A stretch of 41,940 bases of DNA from NCBI GenBank assembly GCA_002362575.1, contig DEUM01000011.1:1-41940 (forward strand). Direction: 5' to 3'. This document shows positions 32,223 to 39,743 of the stretch, piece after piece. Position numbers and translations under genes: made by a program. This DNA is from Lachnoclostridium sp. UBA3262 (GTDB lineage: Bacteria; Bacillota; Clostridia; Lachnospirales; Lachnospiraceae). Positions within the stretch are counted from its first letter, which is position 1; every line of letters starts with the position of its first letter. The notes under the pieces are model-generated. The model was not told where the DNA came from. It did no database searches and worked only from the letters and a program-made list of their open reading frames with translations.

Positions 32223-32257
32223 AAAAAGAAAAAGAGAGCTTTTTGATGTCAGCTCTC
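32223..32257 (-). terminator. Rho-independent terminator of the GT2-GtrA gene
   Basis: Read leftward, a GAGAGCT/AGCTCTC stem (32257-32251 and 32240-32234) with a ten-base loop is followed by TTTTTCTTTTT. The stem overlaps the stop codon of the GT2-GtrA gene. It separates that gene from the XRE gene further left. Confidence 0.85.
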
Positions 32258-33343
32258 CTTTTTGAAAATCCATTCTCTTTGAATCTGGAAACTAATGAGA
32301 AAGAGAATAGAGTCAACTATGCACTTGCAAATGGTTGCATACGGAATCAGCGATTGCAGGTAATTGACAAAGAAGGTGGATAACAAAAGCTGAATAACGC
32401 ATAGCGTATAATATTTTACAATGATAACAGGTGATTTTGAGTCATTTTTAAATACCTGTTTCTTGTTCATAAAAAAGTTAAATAGTGAACTGAGCAGCCG
32501 GGAAAATACCGTTCTTAGAAGTGTGAGGAAAGGAATGGCATAGCCGATAAAAGCCACCTTTTCCGGTACAAATGACCGCAGCATAAGTCCGAACAGATAA
32601 AAGAGCATGATGTCAATGAAAAAGCTGAACAGGGAGCTGAGCATGAATTTCAGGAATACTTTATAAATCCGGATAGAATCCCGAAAAGGATTAAAATGTG
32701 AGCTTTCGTTTTCATCCAGATAGATGGTTTCAATCGGAAATTCTTTGATTGGTATCATGTTGTCTTTGGCAGCAATCAGCATATTCATTTCGTATTCGAA
32801 ACGTTCGCCTTTTGTATTGGCAAAGTAATTTGCAATCAGAGGAGTTGGCAGACCGCGCAGTCCGGTCTGGGTGTCGGAGACGTTGATACCGCATAAAAGC
32901 CGTATAACTTGTCTGGTCAGCTTGTTCCCAAAACGGCTTCGCAAAGGAATTTCTGAGTCATTGAACTGTCTGCAGCCGAGAATCAGCTTGTCCGGATTTT
33001 CGTAAGTCATTTTTGCACAGGTGTCGATATCCTTTAATATATGTTGACCGTCGCAATCCACGGTAACAACGCCCTGCATATCGGGACAGGATTCTAAAAT
33101 GTAGTTAAATGCAGATTTAAGCGCTATTCCCTTGCCGAAGTTGACAATATGGCGGATTACCTTGCAACCATATTGCTCCTTGCATGTTTTAAAATATTTT
33201 CTGTTTGATACCAGACTGCCATCATCTACAAGAATAATTGTTCTGTAACCGGATGTATGGAGCTCCCGTACAAGGGAGACCATTCGGTTATCCGGATCGA
33301 GTGCCGGAATAATAATGGCAACTGCCTCTTTGTAATCACCCAA
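32249..33343 (-). CDS. GT2 glycosyltransferase fused to a GtrA-like membrane domain
   Basis: A 364-residue fusion. Residues about 1-215 are a GT2 domain with IIIPALDPD near the start, LVDDGS, and the metal motif VDCDGQH, then DTQTGLRGLP. Residues about 225-364 are a GtrA-like four-helix membrane domain with SFFIDIMLFYLFG, a loop NFFMNKKQVFKND typical of GtrA (compare YFTNKLWVF in the gtrA gene at 12032), and a final QREWIFKK. One polypeptide could charge a lipid carrier and help flip the product. The best start is a TTG at 33343 with GGGAGGAG six bases upstream. A TTG at 33358 precedes that site. It has its own promoter and terminator, so it forms a single-gene unit. Confidence 0.85.
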   Translation of the reverse strand: MGDYKEAVAIIIPALDPDNRMVSLVRELHTSGYRTIILVDDGSLVSNRKYFKTCKEQYGCKVIRHIVNFGKGIALKSAFNYILESCPDMQGVVTVDCDGQHILKDIDTCAKMTYENPDKLILGCRQFNDSEIPLRSRFGNKLTRQVIRLLCGINVSDTQTGLRGLPTPLIANYFANTKGERFEYEMNMLIAAKDNMIPIKEFPIETIYLDENESSHFNPFRDSIRIYKVFLKFMLSSLFSFFIDIMLFYLFGLMLRSFVPEKVAFIGYAIPFLTLLRTVFSRLLSSLFNFFMNKKQVFKNDSKSPVIIVKYYTLCVIQLLLSTFFVNYLQSLIPYATICKCIVDSILFLISFQIQREWIFKKES

Positions 33344-33376
33344 AGCTTCTCCTCCCAATTTTTAATGCTATCTAAT

Positions 33377-33405
33377 AGTATAATCGCTTTCATCCGGTAG
33401 TTCAA
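33377..33405 (-). promoter_or_regulatory. Promoter of the GT2-GtrA fusion gene
   Basis: Read leftward: TTGAAC (33405-33400), a 17-base spacer, and TATACT (33382-33377), with about 30 bases of leader before the TTG at 33343. Confidence 0.75.
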
Positions 33406-33414
33406 GTGTTTTTC

Positions 33415-33443
33415 TTGCGTGCGCCCGCAGGATAGAGTATAAT
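33415..33443 (+). promoter_or_regulatory. Promoter of the ExoA-like GT2 / licD operon
   Basis: TTGCGT at 33415-33420, a 17-base spacer, and consensus TATAAT at 33438-33443. It is divergent from the promoter at 33377-33405, with nine bases between the two -35 boxes. Confidence 0.75.
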
Positions 33444-33472
33444 AAATACGGAAAATCAGGAGGGAGGCGGTG

Positions 33473-34543
33473 ATGGCGATGAAAGTATCTGTATGCGTGG
33501 TAGCATATAACGAAGAAAATATGCTGCCGGCGCTTCTTGCTGATATCGGGAGACAGACATATCCTCATGAAAAAATAGAGATTGTTCTTGTGGATAGCTG
33601 TTCTGAGGACAGAACCCGCAGTATCATGGAGCATTTCGCAGAGAAAAACAGGGAGGAATTTCTGAATATTCAAGTGCTAGATAACGCGGGCAGGATACAA
33701 AGCTGTGGCTGGAATGAAGCTTTGGTTCATTTTACGACAGATGTTATTATCCGGGTAGATGCCCATAGCCATATCCCGGGGAACTTCGTGGAGAAAAACG
33801 TAGAGAATCTGGAAACCGGGGAAATGGTGTCAGGCGGTGTGAGACCAGTGCTGTCCGAGGAGGAGGATAACTGGTCGCGGACTTTGCTTTTGGCAGAGGA
33901 GTCCATGTTTGGAAGTAGTGTATCTTCTTTTCGCCGGAAGGGAGAGAAGGCATATGTCAAATCCTTTTTTCACGGAGCTTACCGCAGGGAGGTTTTTGAG
34001 AAGGCAGGGGGCTTCCGGGAGGATCTGGGAAGAACAGAGGATAATGAGCTGCATTACCGGATAAGAAAAAAGGGGTATCGGCTCTGTATGTCGCCGGATG
34101 TTTTTTCTTATCAGTATATCCGCCCTACCTTGAGGAAAATGAGCAGGCAGAAGTATGGAAACGGTTATTGGATAGGGCTTACAGCGGGGGTATGTCCGGG
34201 CTGCCTTTCTCTTTACCATTTTGTGCCGGGAGCATTTATCGGGGGCATTTTACTAACCTCATTGCTGATGTTTGCCAGAATTTTCTGGCCCGCCATACTG
34301 ATGTGGGGGGCGTACTGGATACTTGCCGTTGCCATGGCAGTGGTATCGGTGAGAGGAAAGAGCAAAAATGGGTTTCAGCTATTACTGCCACTATTATTTT
34401 TTGTGCTGCATATCAGCTATGGGGCGGGAACCTGTATCGGACTCATAAAAATGCCGTTTTGGCGGCGGGCACATCGGTCATGTCCGTCTGTTGAGCGGGT
34501 GAGAAAATATTTGGAGGAGAAGGATGAAAGAACAACTGCATAA
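33473..34543 (+). CDS. ExoA-like GT2 glycosyltransferase
   Basis: GT2 enzyme of about 356 residues. The N-terminal VSVCVVAYNEENMLPALL and VLVDSCSEDRT, the metal motif IRVDAHSHIPGNFVEKNV, and GRTEDNELHYRIRKKGYR (the ED motif) match succinoglycan ExoA-type inverting glycosyltransferases. Two or three hydrophobic segments close the C-terminus. It would add a sugar to a lipid-linked intermediate at the inner membrane face. Starts at GTG 33470, ATG 33473 and ATG 33479 are all possible behind AGGAGGGAGG, and I chose 33473. The gene overlaps the first licD gene by 20 bases, so they are co-transcribed. Confidence 0.87.
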   Translation: MAMKVSVCVVAYNEENMLPALLADIGRQTYPHEKIEIVLVDSCSEDRTRSIMEHFAEKNREEFLNIQVLDNAGRIQSCGWNEALVHFTTDVIIRVDAHSHIPGNFVEKNVENLETGEMVSGGVRPVLSEEEDNWSRTLLLAEESMFGSSVSSFRRKGEKAYVKSFFHGAYRREVFEKAGGFREDLGRTEDNELHYRIRKKGYRLCMSPDVFSYQYIRPTLRKMSRQKYGNGYWIGLTAGVCPGCLSLYHFVPGAFIGGILLTSLLMFARIFWPAILMWGAYWILAVAMAVVSVRGKSKNGFQLLLPLLFFVLHISYGAGTCIGLIKMPFWRRAHRSCPSVERVRKYLEEKDERTTA

Positions 34544-35405
34544 ATATACGGAGGAGCAATTAAAGGGCATGCAGGCGGCCAATCTCGAAATGGCGACGGT
34601 GTTCTTTCGTTTTTGTAAGGAAAACGGTCTGACGGCGTATTTCTGTGGAGGCGGCTGTATTGGTGCTATCCGGCACAAAGGATTTGTGCCGTGGGATGAT
34701 GATTTGGATTTTTTTATGCCGCGGGAGGACTATGAGATTTTTGTAAAGAAATGGGCAGGATACGAACCCGGAAGGGACTATATCCTCTCTGTGCAGGGAG
34801 AGGAATACATTGATTATAATCTGTTTGCCACACTGAGAAACCGAAAGACAACATATATAAAGCCATATCAGAAGGATTTAGATATCGTACATGGAGTGCA
34901 GTTAGATATTATACCATTAGATGGGTATCCGGATTCGAAATGGAAGCGGAAGATGCAGTGTATGTGGGCTCTCATCTATTCTTTGTTCTGCGCGCAGACA
35001 GTTCCGGAAAATCATGGTGGGCTTCTCGCTTTTGGAAGCCGTCTGCTTCTTGGTATTTTTCGGGGAAAGAAAATCCGTTACCGTATCTGGACGTTGGCAA
35101 AGAAAAAAATGACAAAGTATCGGATTGCAGATTGCAAAGGGATTACGGAGCTTTGCTCTGGTCCGGGGTATATGAAAAACTGGTATGACAAGGAATGGTT
35201 TGCCTCTTATATTGAAGTTCCTTTTGAGGATAGGAAAATGCCAATCCCGGTTGGGTATGATGGTTATCTGCGGACAGCGTTTGGCGATTATATGCAACTG
35301 CCGCCGGAGAAGGACAGAGTGGCGCACCATGACTGTATATTTTTGGATTTAGATACACCATATACAGAATATAGAGGAGTTTACTATTTGCGGGGGGAAG
35401 ATTGA
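34524..35405 (+). CDS. LicD family phosphotransferase (first of a tandem pair)
   Basis: A 293-residue LicD protein. The nucleotidyltransferase-like motif YFCGGGCIGAIRHKGFVPW is followed by DDDLD at residues 58-62, the metal-binding acidic cluster. LicD enzymes transfer phosphocholine from CDP-choline to teichoic acid or capsule sugars, while the related fukutin and FKRP use CDP-ribitol. No licABC or choline-handling gene is visible in this window, but CDP-glycerol and CDP-ribitol enzymes are, so a polyol-phosphate donor is a serious alternative. GGAGGAGAAGG precedes the ATG. It is about half identical by eye to its tandem neighbour three bases downstream. Confidence 0.9.
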   Translation: MKEQLHKYTEEQLKGMQAANLEMATVFFRFCKENGLTAYFCGGGCIGAIRHKGFVPWDDDLDFFMPREDYEIFVKKWAGYEPGRDYILSVQGEEYIDYNLFATLRNRKTTYIKPYQKDLDIVHGVQLDIIPLDGYPDSKWKRKMQCMWALIYSLFCAQTVPENHGGLLAFGSRLLLGIFRGKKIRYRIWTLAKKKMTKYRIADCKGITELCSGPGYMKNWYDKEWFASYIEVPFEDRKMPIPVGYDGYLRTAFGDYMQLPPEKDRVAHHDCIFLDLDTPYTEYRGVYYLRGED

Positions 35406-35408
35406 GAC

Positions 35409-36311
35409 ATGGAAGAAAGAAAGGAAAAGAATATGACAGCGGCTGGTGCGGAAACTGTGGATTTAAAAAAACTGCAGGCAAAATGTCTGGAGATTACCCT
35501 TGTATTTAAGGACTTCTGTGAGAAACACGGGTTACTCTTTTATCTTTGTGGAGGCGGCTGTATTGGCGCTATTCGCCATAAAGGCTTTATACCGTGGGAT
35601 GATGACATTGATGTTTTTATGCCAAGGGAGGATTACGAGAAGTTGTGCCGTCTGTGGGCGGAGGAGATGGACGAGGATAAATACCGTCTCAGCCGTTCGG
35701 GAGCAGGAAATTTTGAACGTTCCCAATTGACTGCTATCACAGACGAGGAGACAACTTTTATTAAGGAACGGCAGATGGATTTGGAAGTGGCGCACGGCGT
35801 CCGGCTGGAGGTGCTGCCGTTAGACGGCTGTCCGTCGGGACGTTTTAAACGGAAAATGCAGTTGTTCTGGGGGCTTGTGTATCAGATTTATATCAATCAG
35901 GAAGCGCCTACCAGCAAAGGGAAGCTGCTGAATCTGATTGGACGAGCTATGCTGTTTGTCGTGCCGGGGTGGAAACTCCGTTATCGTATGGCTCATATGG
36001 CAGAAAAGAAAATGACAAAGTATCCGATTTCTGACTGCGATTATATAACGGAGTTATGTGTGCGGTATAATTATATGGTAAATGAATATCCGAAAGAAAT
36101 ATTTGCCTCTGCGGTGGACAAGGAGTTTGAGGGAGAAATGCTGCCGCTGCCGGTTGGTTATGACGAATATCTTCATATGGCGTTTGGCGACTATATGAAG
36201 CTGCCGCCAGAAGAGGACAGAGTTCCGTCACACGACGGTATCTGTATTGATTTGGAGAATAGCTATAAGAAGTATAAGGGAATTTATTATCCGAAAGAGA
36301 GGCAGAAGTAG
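35409..36311 (+). CDS. LicD family phosphotransferase (second of a tandem pair)
   Basis: A 300-residue paralogue of the preceding gene, separated by three bases. It has LCGGGCIGAIRHKGFIPW and DDDID at 64-68. The C-terminal half is also shared, including KKMTKYPISDC, YITELC and LPLPVGYDEYL, which shows that the pair arose by duplication. The differences are concentrated between residues about 80 and 120, so the two enzymes may act on different acceptors or positions, as proposed for the two LicD proteins of pneumococci. An alternative start is an ATG at codon 9 (35433). No terminator is evident after it. Confidence 0.9.
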   Translation: MEERKEKNMTAAGAETVDLKKLQAKCLEITLVFKDFCEKHGLLFYLCGGGCIGAIRHKGFIPWDDDIDVFMPREDYEKLCRLWAEEMDEDKYRLSRSGAGNFERSQLTAITDEETTFIKERQMDLEVAHGVRLEVLPLDGCPSGRFKRKMQLFWGLVYQIYINQEAPTSKGKLLNLIGRAMLFVVPGWKLRYRMAHMAEKKMTKYPISDCDYITELCVRYNYMVNEYPKEIFASAVDKEFEGEMLPLPVGYDEYLHMAFGDYMKLPPEEDRVPSHDGICIDLENSYKKYKGIYYPKERQK

Positions 36312-36334
36312 TTGTGCCGGAATATTAGAGTGTG

Positions 36335-36616
36335 TTATAGGATATCCCTGCTCACAGTCCAAAAGGAATGGGATGGATGATATAAAAGAACAATATTCCT
36401 TGTAAATCCCTCAAACTGTACTGTACAGTGGTATTTTACAATGAGAAACTCCTCCTGAAACCAGCAGGAAGTAATTTTCAAAGTCCGCTCATGGATTTTT
36501 ATATAAAGCGGCTTAATTGTTCCAGTCGTATTAAAGGACGCAATGACAGGTACTGCTTTCATAGAACTGTTTTCAAATGAATCGGATTTTTCTGACTCCG
36601 GTTGGTAAAATGGCAT
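36335..36616 (-). CDS. Small conserved-looking protein of unknown function
   Basis: A 93-residue reading frame opposite in direction to its neighbours. The ATG at 36616 is preceded by AAAAGGAGG with a seven-base spacing, one of the best ribosome binding sites in the window, which is the main reason to accept the gene. There is no signal peptide or membrane segment. The C-terminal two thirds read as alternating beta-strand-like sequence, VIASFNTTGTIKPLYIKI and later YHPSHSFWTV. I have the impression that small proteins with a similar FxTxGxIKPLYIRI segment are common in Lachnospiraceae, but I cannot confirm it here. A TATACT -10-like box lies upstream at 36641-36646 without a clear -35. Function unknown. 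Confidence 0.62.
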   Translation of the reverse strand: MPFYQPESEKSDSFENSSMKAVPVIASFNTTGTIKPLYIKIHERTLKITSCWFQEEFLIVKYHCTVQFEGFTRNIVLLYHPSHSFWTVSRDIL

Positions 36617-36655
36617 GGCTCTTCCTCCTTTTTGATAGAAGTATAGGAAAAGTTG

Positions 36656-36672
36656 TCCTGCTTTATTCAGGA
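36656..36672. repeat. Inverted repeat between the divergent units at 36.6-36.8 kb
   Basis: TCCTG at 36656-36660 and CAGGA at 36668-36672 around a seven-base centre, just upstream of the small protein gene's putative -10. It may be an operator, but the arms are short. Confidence 0.25.
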
Positions 36673-36727
36673 AATTAAGACAGAGAGCAGTAATACTTTA
36701 TATATAATCAAGGTTAGCCGAATCTGG

Positions 36728-36756
36728 TTGATTTTTTTATTATGTTTTCGTATAAT
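36728..36756 (+). promoter_or_regulatory. Promoter of the CapD/PglF-type dehydratase gene
   Basis: TTGATT at 36728-36733, a 17-base spacer, and consensus TATAAT at 36751-36756. Transcription would start near 36763, which rules out the in-frame ATG at 36653 and supports the start at 36779 with a very short leader. Confidence 0.78.
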
Positions 36757-36778
36757 GATAGCGCGAGGTGATGAGAGT

Positions 36779-38773
36779 ATGTTTCAAAAACATAAAATTA
36801 AGCAGTATATAGAAAGCGGGCGGTTATCTTTGTTATACCGTTTTCTTTTATTGCTCTGGGATGCTGTTTGTGTCAATGCCTGTTCATTTCTGGCATTGTT
36901 TATGAGATATGATTTGAATATTAGCCGATTTCTGAAAAGTGGTATAGCGGCGGATTATCCTCAGGGGTATGTGGCAACACTTCAGGAGATGATGTTACTC
37001 AATACGATTGTGACGCTGGTTGTCTTTGCCCTGTTCCGACTGTATAACAGCCTGTGGAGGTATGCGGGGATTGGCGAGGTGCTGAATATTGCTCTCGCGA
37101 GCGGTGTGTCAGGAGTTATCCATTTTCTTACGATTTTTGGAACATACCACCGGATGCCGCGGTCCTATTTCGTCATCTATGTCCTGCTTCTCTTTATCAC
37201 GACATTGACGGTGCGTTTTTCCTACCGGATTGTGCGATTGATATATAAGTCGAACAGTCATGGAAAGGGAATGAGGACAACGTTGATTATCGGCGCCGGG
37301 GAGGCGTGCAATGTTGTCATCCACGAATTGAAGATGAGCGACAATCTCGACAGCTTTATATGTGGTATCATTGATGATGATAAGTCTAAGCATGGCACGT
37401 ATATACAGGGAATAAAGGTAGTTGGCGGGAGAGAGCAGATTGTATCTGTTGTAGAGGAAAATGATGTCAACGAGATTATTGTGGCGATGCCAAGCGCACC
37501 GAAAAAGCAGATTAGTGAGATATTGGAAATCTGTCAGCAGACGGAAAGTGAGTTGAAGATTGTTCCGGGGGTATACCAGTTTGTAAACGGCGAGGCAGCG
37601 GTGGAAAAAATACGTCCGGTAGAAATTGAGGACCTGCTTGGCCGTGAACCGGTAAAAACGAATCTGGATTCCATTATCAATTATGTGCGGGGAAAAGTCG
37701 TCCTTGTTACTGGCGGGGGCGGGTCCATCGGCAGTGAGCTGTGCCGCCAGATTGCGGCCAATAAGCCGAAGACATTGATTATATTTGATATTTATGAAAA
37801 TAATGCCTATGACATCCAGCAGGAGCTTAAGGCGAAATATCCATATCTTCATCTGGAGGTGCTGATTGGCTCGGTAAGGAATACCGGACGTATTGATAAA
37901 GTATTTGCCGATTACCGTCCGGATATCGTTTATCATGCGGCAGCCCACAAACATGTTCCGCTGATGGAGGACAGCCCGAATGAGGCGATTAAAAATAATG
38001 TATTCGGGACATATAAGACAGCTCTTGCGGCAGATAAATATGGTGCGAAAAAATTTGTTCTGATATCAACGGACAAGGCAGTCAACCCAACGAATATTAT
38101 GGGGGCTTCTAAGCGGATGTGCGAAATGATTGTGCAGGAGCTGAATAACCGTTCCTCGACGGATTTTGTGGCAGTCCGGTTTGGCAATGTGCTGGGGAGT
38201 AACGGGAGTGTAATTCCCCTGTTTAAAAAGCAGATTGAGGCGGGCGGCCCGGTCACGGTAACGGACAAGCGTATCATACGGTACTTTATGACGATTCCAG
38301 AGGCAGTTTCACTTGTCATTCAGGCAGGCGTGCTGGCAGAGGGCGGAGAAATTTTTGTGCTGGATATGGGAGCTCCGGTAAAAATTGATGATTTGGCGAG
38401 AAAACTGATAAAATTGTCAGGCTATGTTCCTGACCGTGATATTAAGATTGAGTATACAGGGCTTCGTCCCGGCGAAAAATTATATGAAGAAATGCTGATG
38501 GATGAGGAAGGTTTAAAGGAAACGGAAAACTCGATGATTCATATTGGACATCCACTTGTATTTGACGGTGAGAAATTTCTTGAGCGGCTGAATGAGCTGT
38601 ATGATTCTGCTTATGCTGAAACGGAGAATATGAAAGAAATGGTTGCAGATTTTGTCCCTACTTATCATATTCGCGAGGAGGACAAGGAGCGGGACCGCAA
38701 GAAAATTGATGAAAAATATCAGCAGATATATAGCGCGGCAGAGGAGAGTATGAATGGTTCAAGAAACAAATAG
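36779..38773 (+). CDS. Membrane-bound UDP-N-acetyl-sugar 4,6-dehydratase (CapD/PglF/EpsC-like)
   Basis: A 664-residue protein of the long CapD/WbpM/PglF class. Four N-terminal membrane helices lie in about residues 15-140. A CoA-binding-like Rossmann domain follows (IIGAGEACNVVIHELK, about 180-195). The SDR catalytic domain starts with VTGGGGSIGSELCRQ near residue 313, then STDKAVNPTNIMGASKR, where the usual tyrosine is replaced as in this family and TDK supplies catalytic residues. The usual product is a 4-keto-6-deoxy sugar nucleotide from UDP-GlcNAc, the natural substrate for the DegT aminotransferase at 4907. The start is fixed by promoter and GAGGTGA. It is a single-gene unit at the edge of the locus. 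Confidence 0.9.
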   Translation: MFQKHKIKQYIESGRLSLLYRFLLLLWDAVCVNACSFLALFMRYDLNISRFLKSGIAADYPQGYVATLQEMMLLNTIVTLVVFALFRLYNSLWRYAGIGEVLNIALASGVSGVIHFLTIFGTYHRMPRSYFVIYVLLLFITTLTVRFSYRIVRLIYKSNSHGKGMRTTLIIGAGEACNVVIHELKMSDNLDSFICGIIDDDKSKHGTYIQGIKVVGGREQIVSVVEENDVNEIIVAMPSAPKKQISEILEICQQTESELKIVPGVYQFVNGEAAVEKIRPVEIEDLLGREPVKTNLDSIINYVRGKVVLVTGGGGSIGSELCRQIAANKPKTLIIFDIYENNAYDIQQELKAKYPYLHLEVLIGSVRNTGRIDKVFADYRPDIVYHAAAHKHVPLMEDSPNEAIKNNVFGTYKTALAADKYGAKKFVLISTDKAVNPTNIMGASKRMCEMIVQELNNRSSTDFVAVRFGNVLGSNGSVIPLFKKQIEAGGPVTVTDKRIIRYFMTIPEAVSLVIQAGVLAEGGEIFVLDMGAPVKIDDLARKLIKLSGYVPDRDIKIEYTGLRPGEKLYEEMLMDEEGLKETENSMIHIGHPLVFDGEKFLERLNELYDSAYAETENMKEMVADFVPTYHIREEDKERDRKKIDEKYQQIYSAAEESMNGSRNK

Positions 38774-38796
38774 GGCTTCCTCAGTCCTGCCTGCAT

Positions 38797-39714
38797 TTAT
38801 TTTTCCCGCAGGGTAAACTTTTCCTCCAGCCGGAGCGGACGATAGGAGAGTTTTGCCTGACGCAGATTCTCCTGTCCTAAGTCATCCTCCCGGTTGACCA
38901 GTTTTGCATCCGGAAATTCATGAATGATGAACTGTTGGTTAATATAGTTGTAGAGGCCGTGATAGTTGACGTCTGCCTTCTCAATATGGATAAAGGCGCA
39001 TTGGATGTCAGGTGCATAGGAGCCAATCGTATAGGCCTTCAATTCGCCGTCAATCCGGACGCCGCCTACCTTACATCGGATGGAGTGGCAGTTGCCAAAG
39101 AGACGGTAAATTCCCTCCTCCTCATCATCAATGCAGTTGTATTTGTCATAGATACGGCGCTCGTCCAGCCATTTTTCATGAAATTCTTCAATTTCTTTTA
39201 TATTTGCACAGCCAAGTGTCTCATATTCAAAATGTCCCTCGTATTCCCGCAGAAATCCATTCAGAAGATTTTTCTTTTTGTGAAGGGCACGACCACTTAG
39301 AGTGCGGAGCTTTTCGGCATCATAGATATAATCAAAACTGTCTCTGTCAGGTTCAATTTCATAGTTATCGAGACATCCCTTTTCTTTTAAAACATCCACA
39401 AGTCTTGTATCGGCGAGGTAGAGAGTCAGTTTTTTCTCTTTTTTCTCATGAAAATATGTCTCAATCCGGTGAAATACCTCCGGCAGGTCTTCTTCCTTAC
39501 AAAGTGGGGGAAAGGCAGCAGCCCTGTTATTTTTATTGATAAAAAGATACAGTGCTAAATCATCCACGGCGTATTTCGTAGTATAATAGTGTTCCCATAA
39601 GAACTGATTTAAAAAATGGCCTTCGCTCGTGAAAATGGGGCGAAGTTTTTCGTATTTAGAAAATTCTTCCTGTACAAAAGGCGATATGGGCTTTAAATTC
39701 ATAATATTTCCCAT
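38797..39714 (-). CDS. DUF2156 (LPG synthase C-terminal-like, GNAT-fold) protein
   Basis: A 305-residue soluble protein. It has the two-GNAT-like-domain pattern of DUF2156 proteins, related to the catalytic domain of MprF (lysyl-phosphatidylglycerol synthase) but without membrane segments. Visible segments include ALHKKKNLLNGFLREY, the HEKWLDERR region, the GELKAYTIGSY core strand and VNREDDLGQENLRQAKLSY near the end, which is characteristic of this group. The substrate is unknown. The ATG at 39714 with GGAGGTTACC upstream is preferred over the ATG at 39732, which overlaps that site. It follows typA by 29 bases and is likely co-transcribed. It converges with the dehydratase gene, with 23 bases between stops. 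Confidence 0.8.
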   Translation of the reverse strand: MGNIMNLKPISPFVQEEFSKYEKLRPIFTSEGHFLNQFLWEHYYTTKYAVDDLALYLFINKNNRAAAFPPLCKEEDLPEVFHRIETYFHEKKEKKLTLYLADTRLVDVLKEKGCLDNYEIEPDRDSFDYIYDAEKLRTLSGRALHKKKNLLNGFLREYEGHFEYETLGCANIKEIEEFHEKWLDERRIYDKYNCIDDEEEGIYRLFGNCHSIRCKVGGVRIDGELKAYTIGSYAPDIQCAFIHIEKADVNYHGLYNYINQQFIIHEFPDAKLVNREDDLGQENLRQAKLSYRPLRLEEKFTLREK

Positions 39715-39743
39715 TTTCAAGGTAACCTCCATTTCAAATTATA

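Noticed and set aside
34524..36311. Tandem licD genes as direct proof of phosphocholine decoration
   Set aside because: No choline kinase, transporter or cytidylyltransferase gene is present in the window, and LicD relatives can use CDP-ribitol; the donor is left open.
36653..36778. 42-codon N-terminal extension of the dehydratase
   Set aside because: It contains the consensus promoter at 36728-36756, so it cannot be translated from that transcript; the ATG at 36779 has a ribosome binding site.
37109..37954. Minus-strand open frame of 281 codons opposite the dehydratase gene
   Set aside because: It lies wholly within a well-recognised CapD/PglF gene, has no ribosome binding site and its translation looks like an antisense shadow.
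39012..39539. Plus-strand open frame of 175 codons opposite the DUF2156 gene
   Set aside because: Shadow of a recognised gene; no ribosome binding site and no plausible domain.
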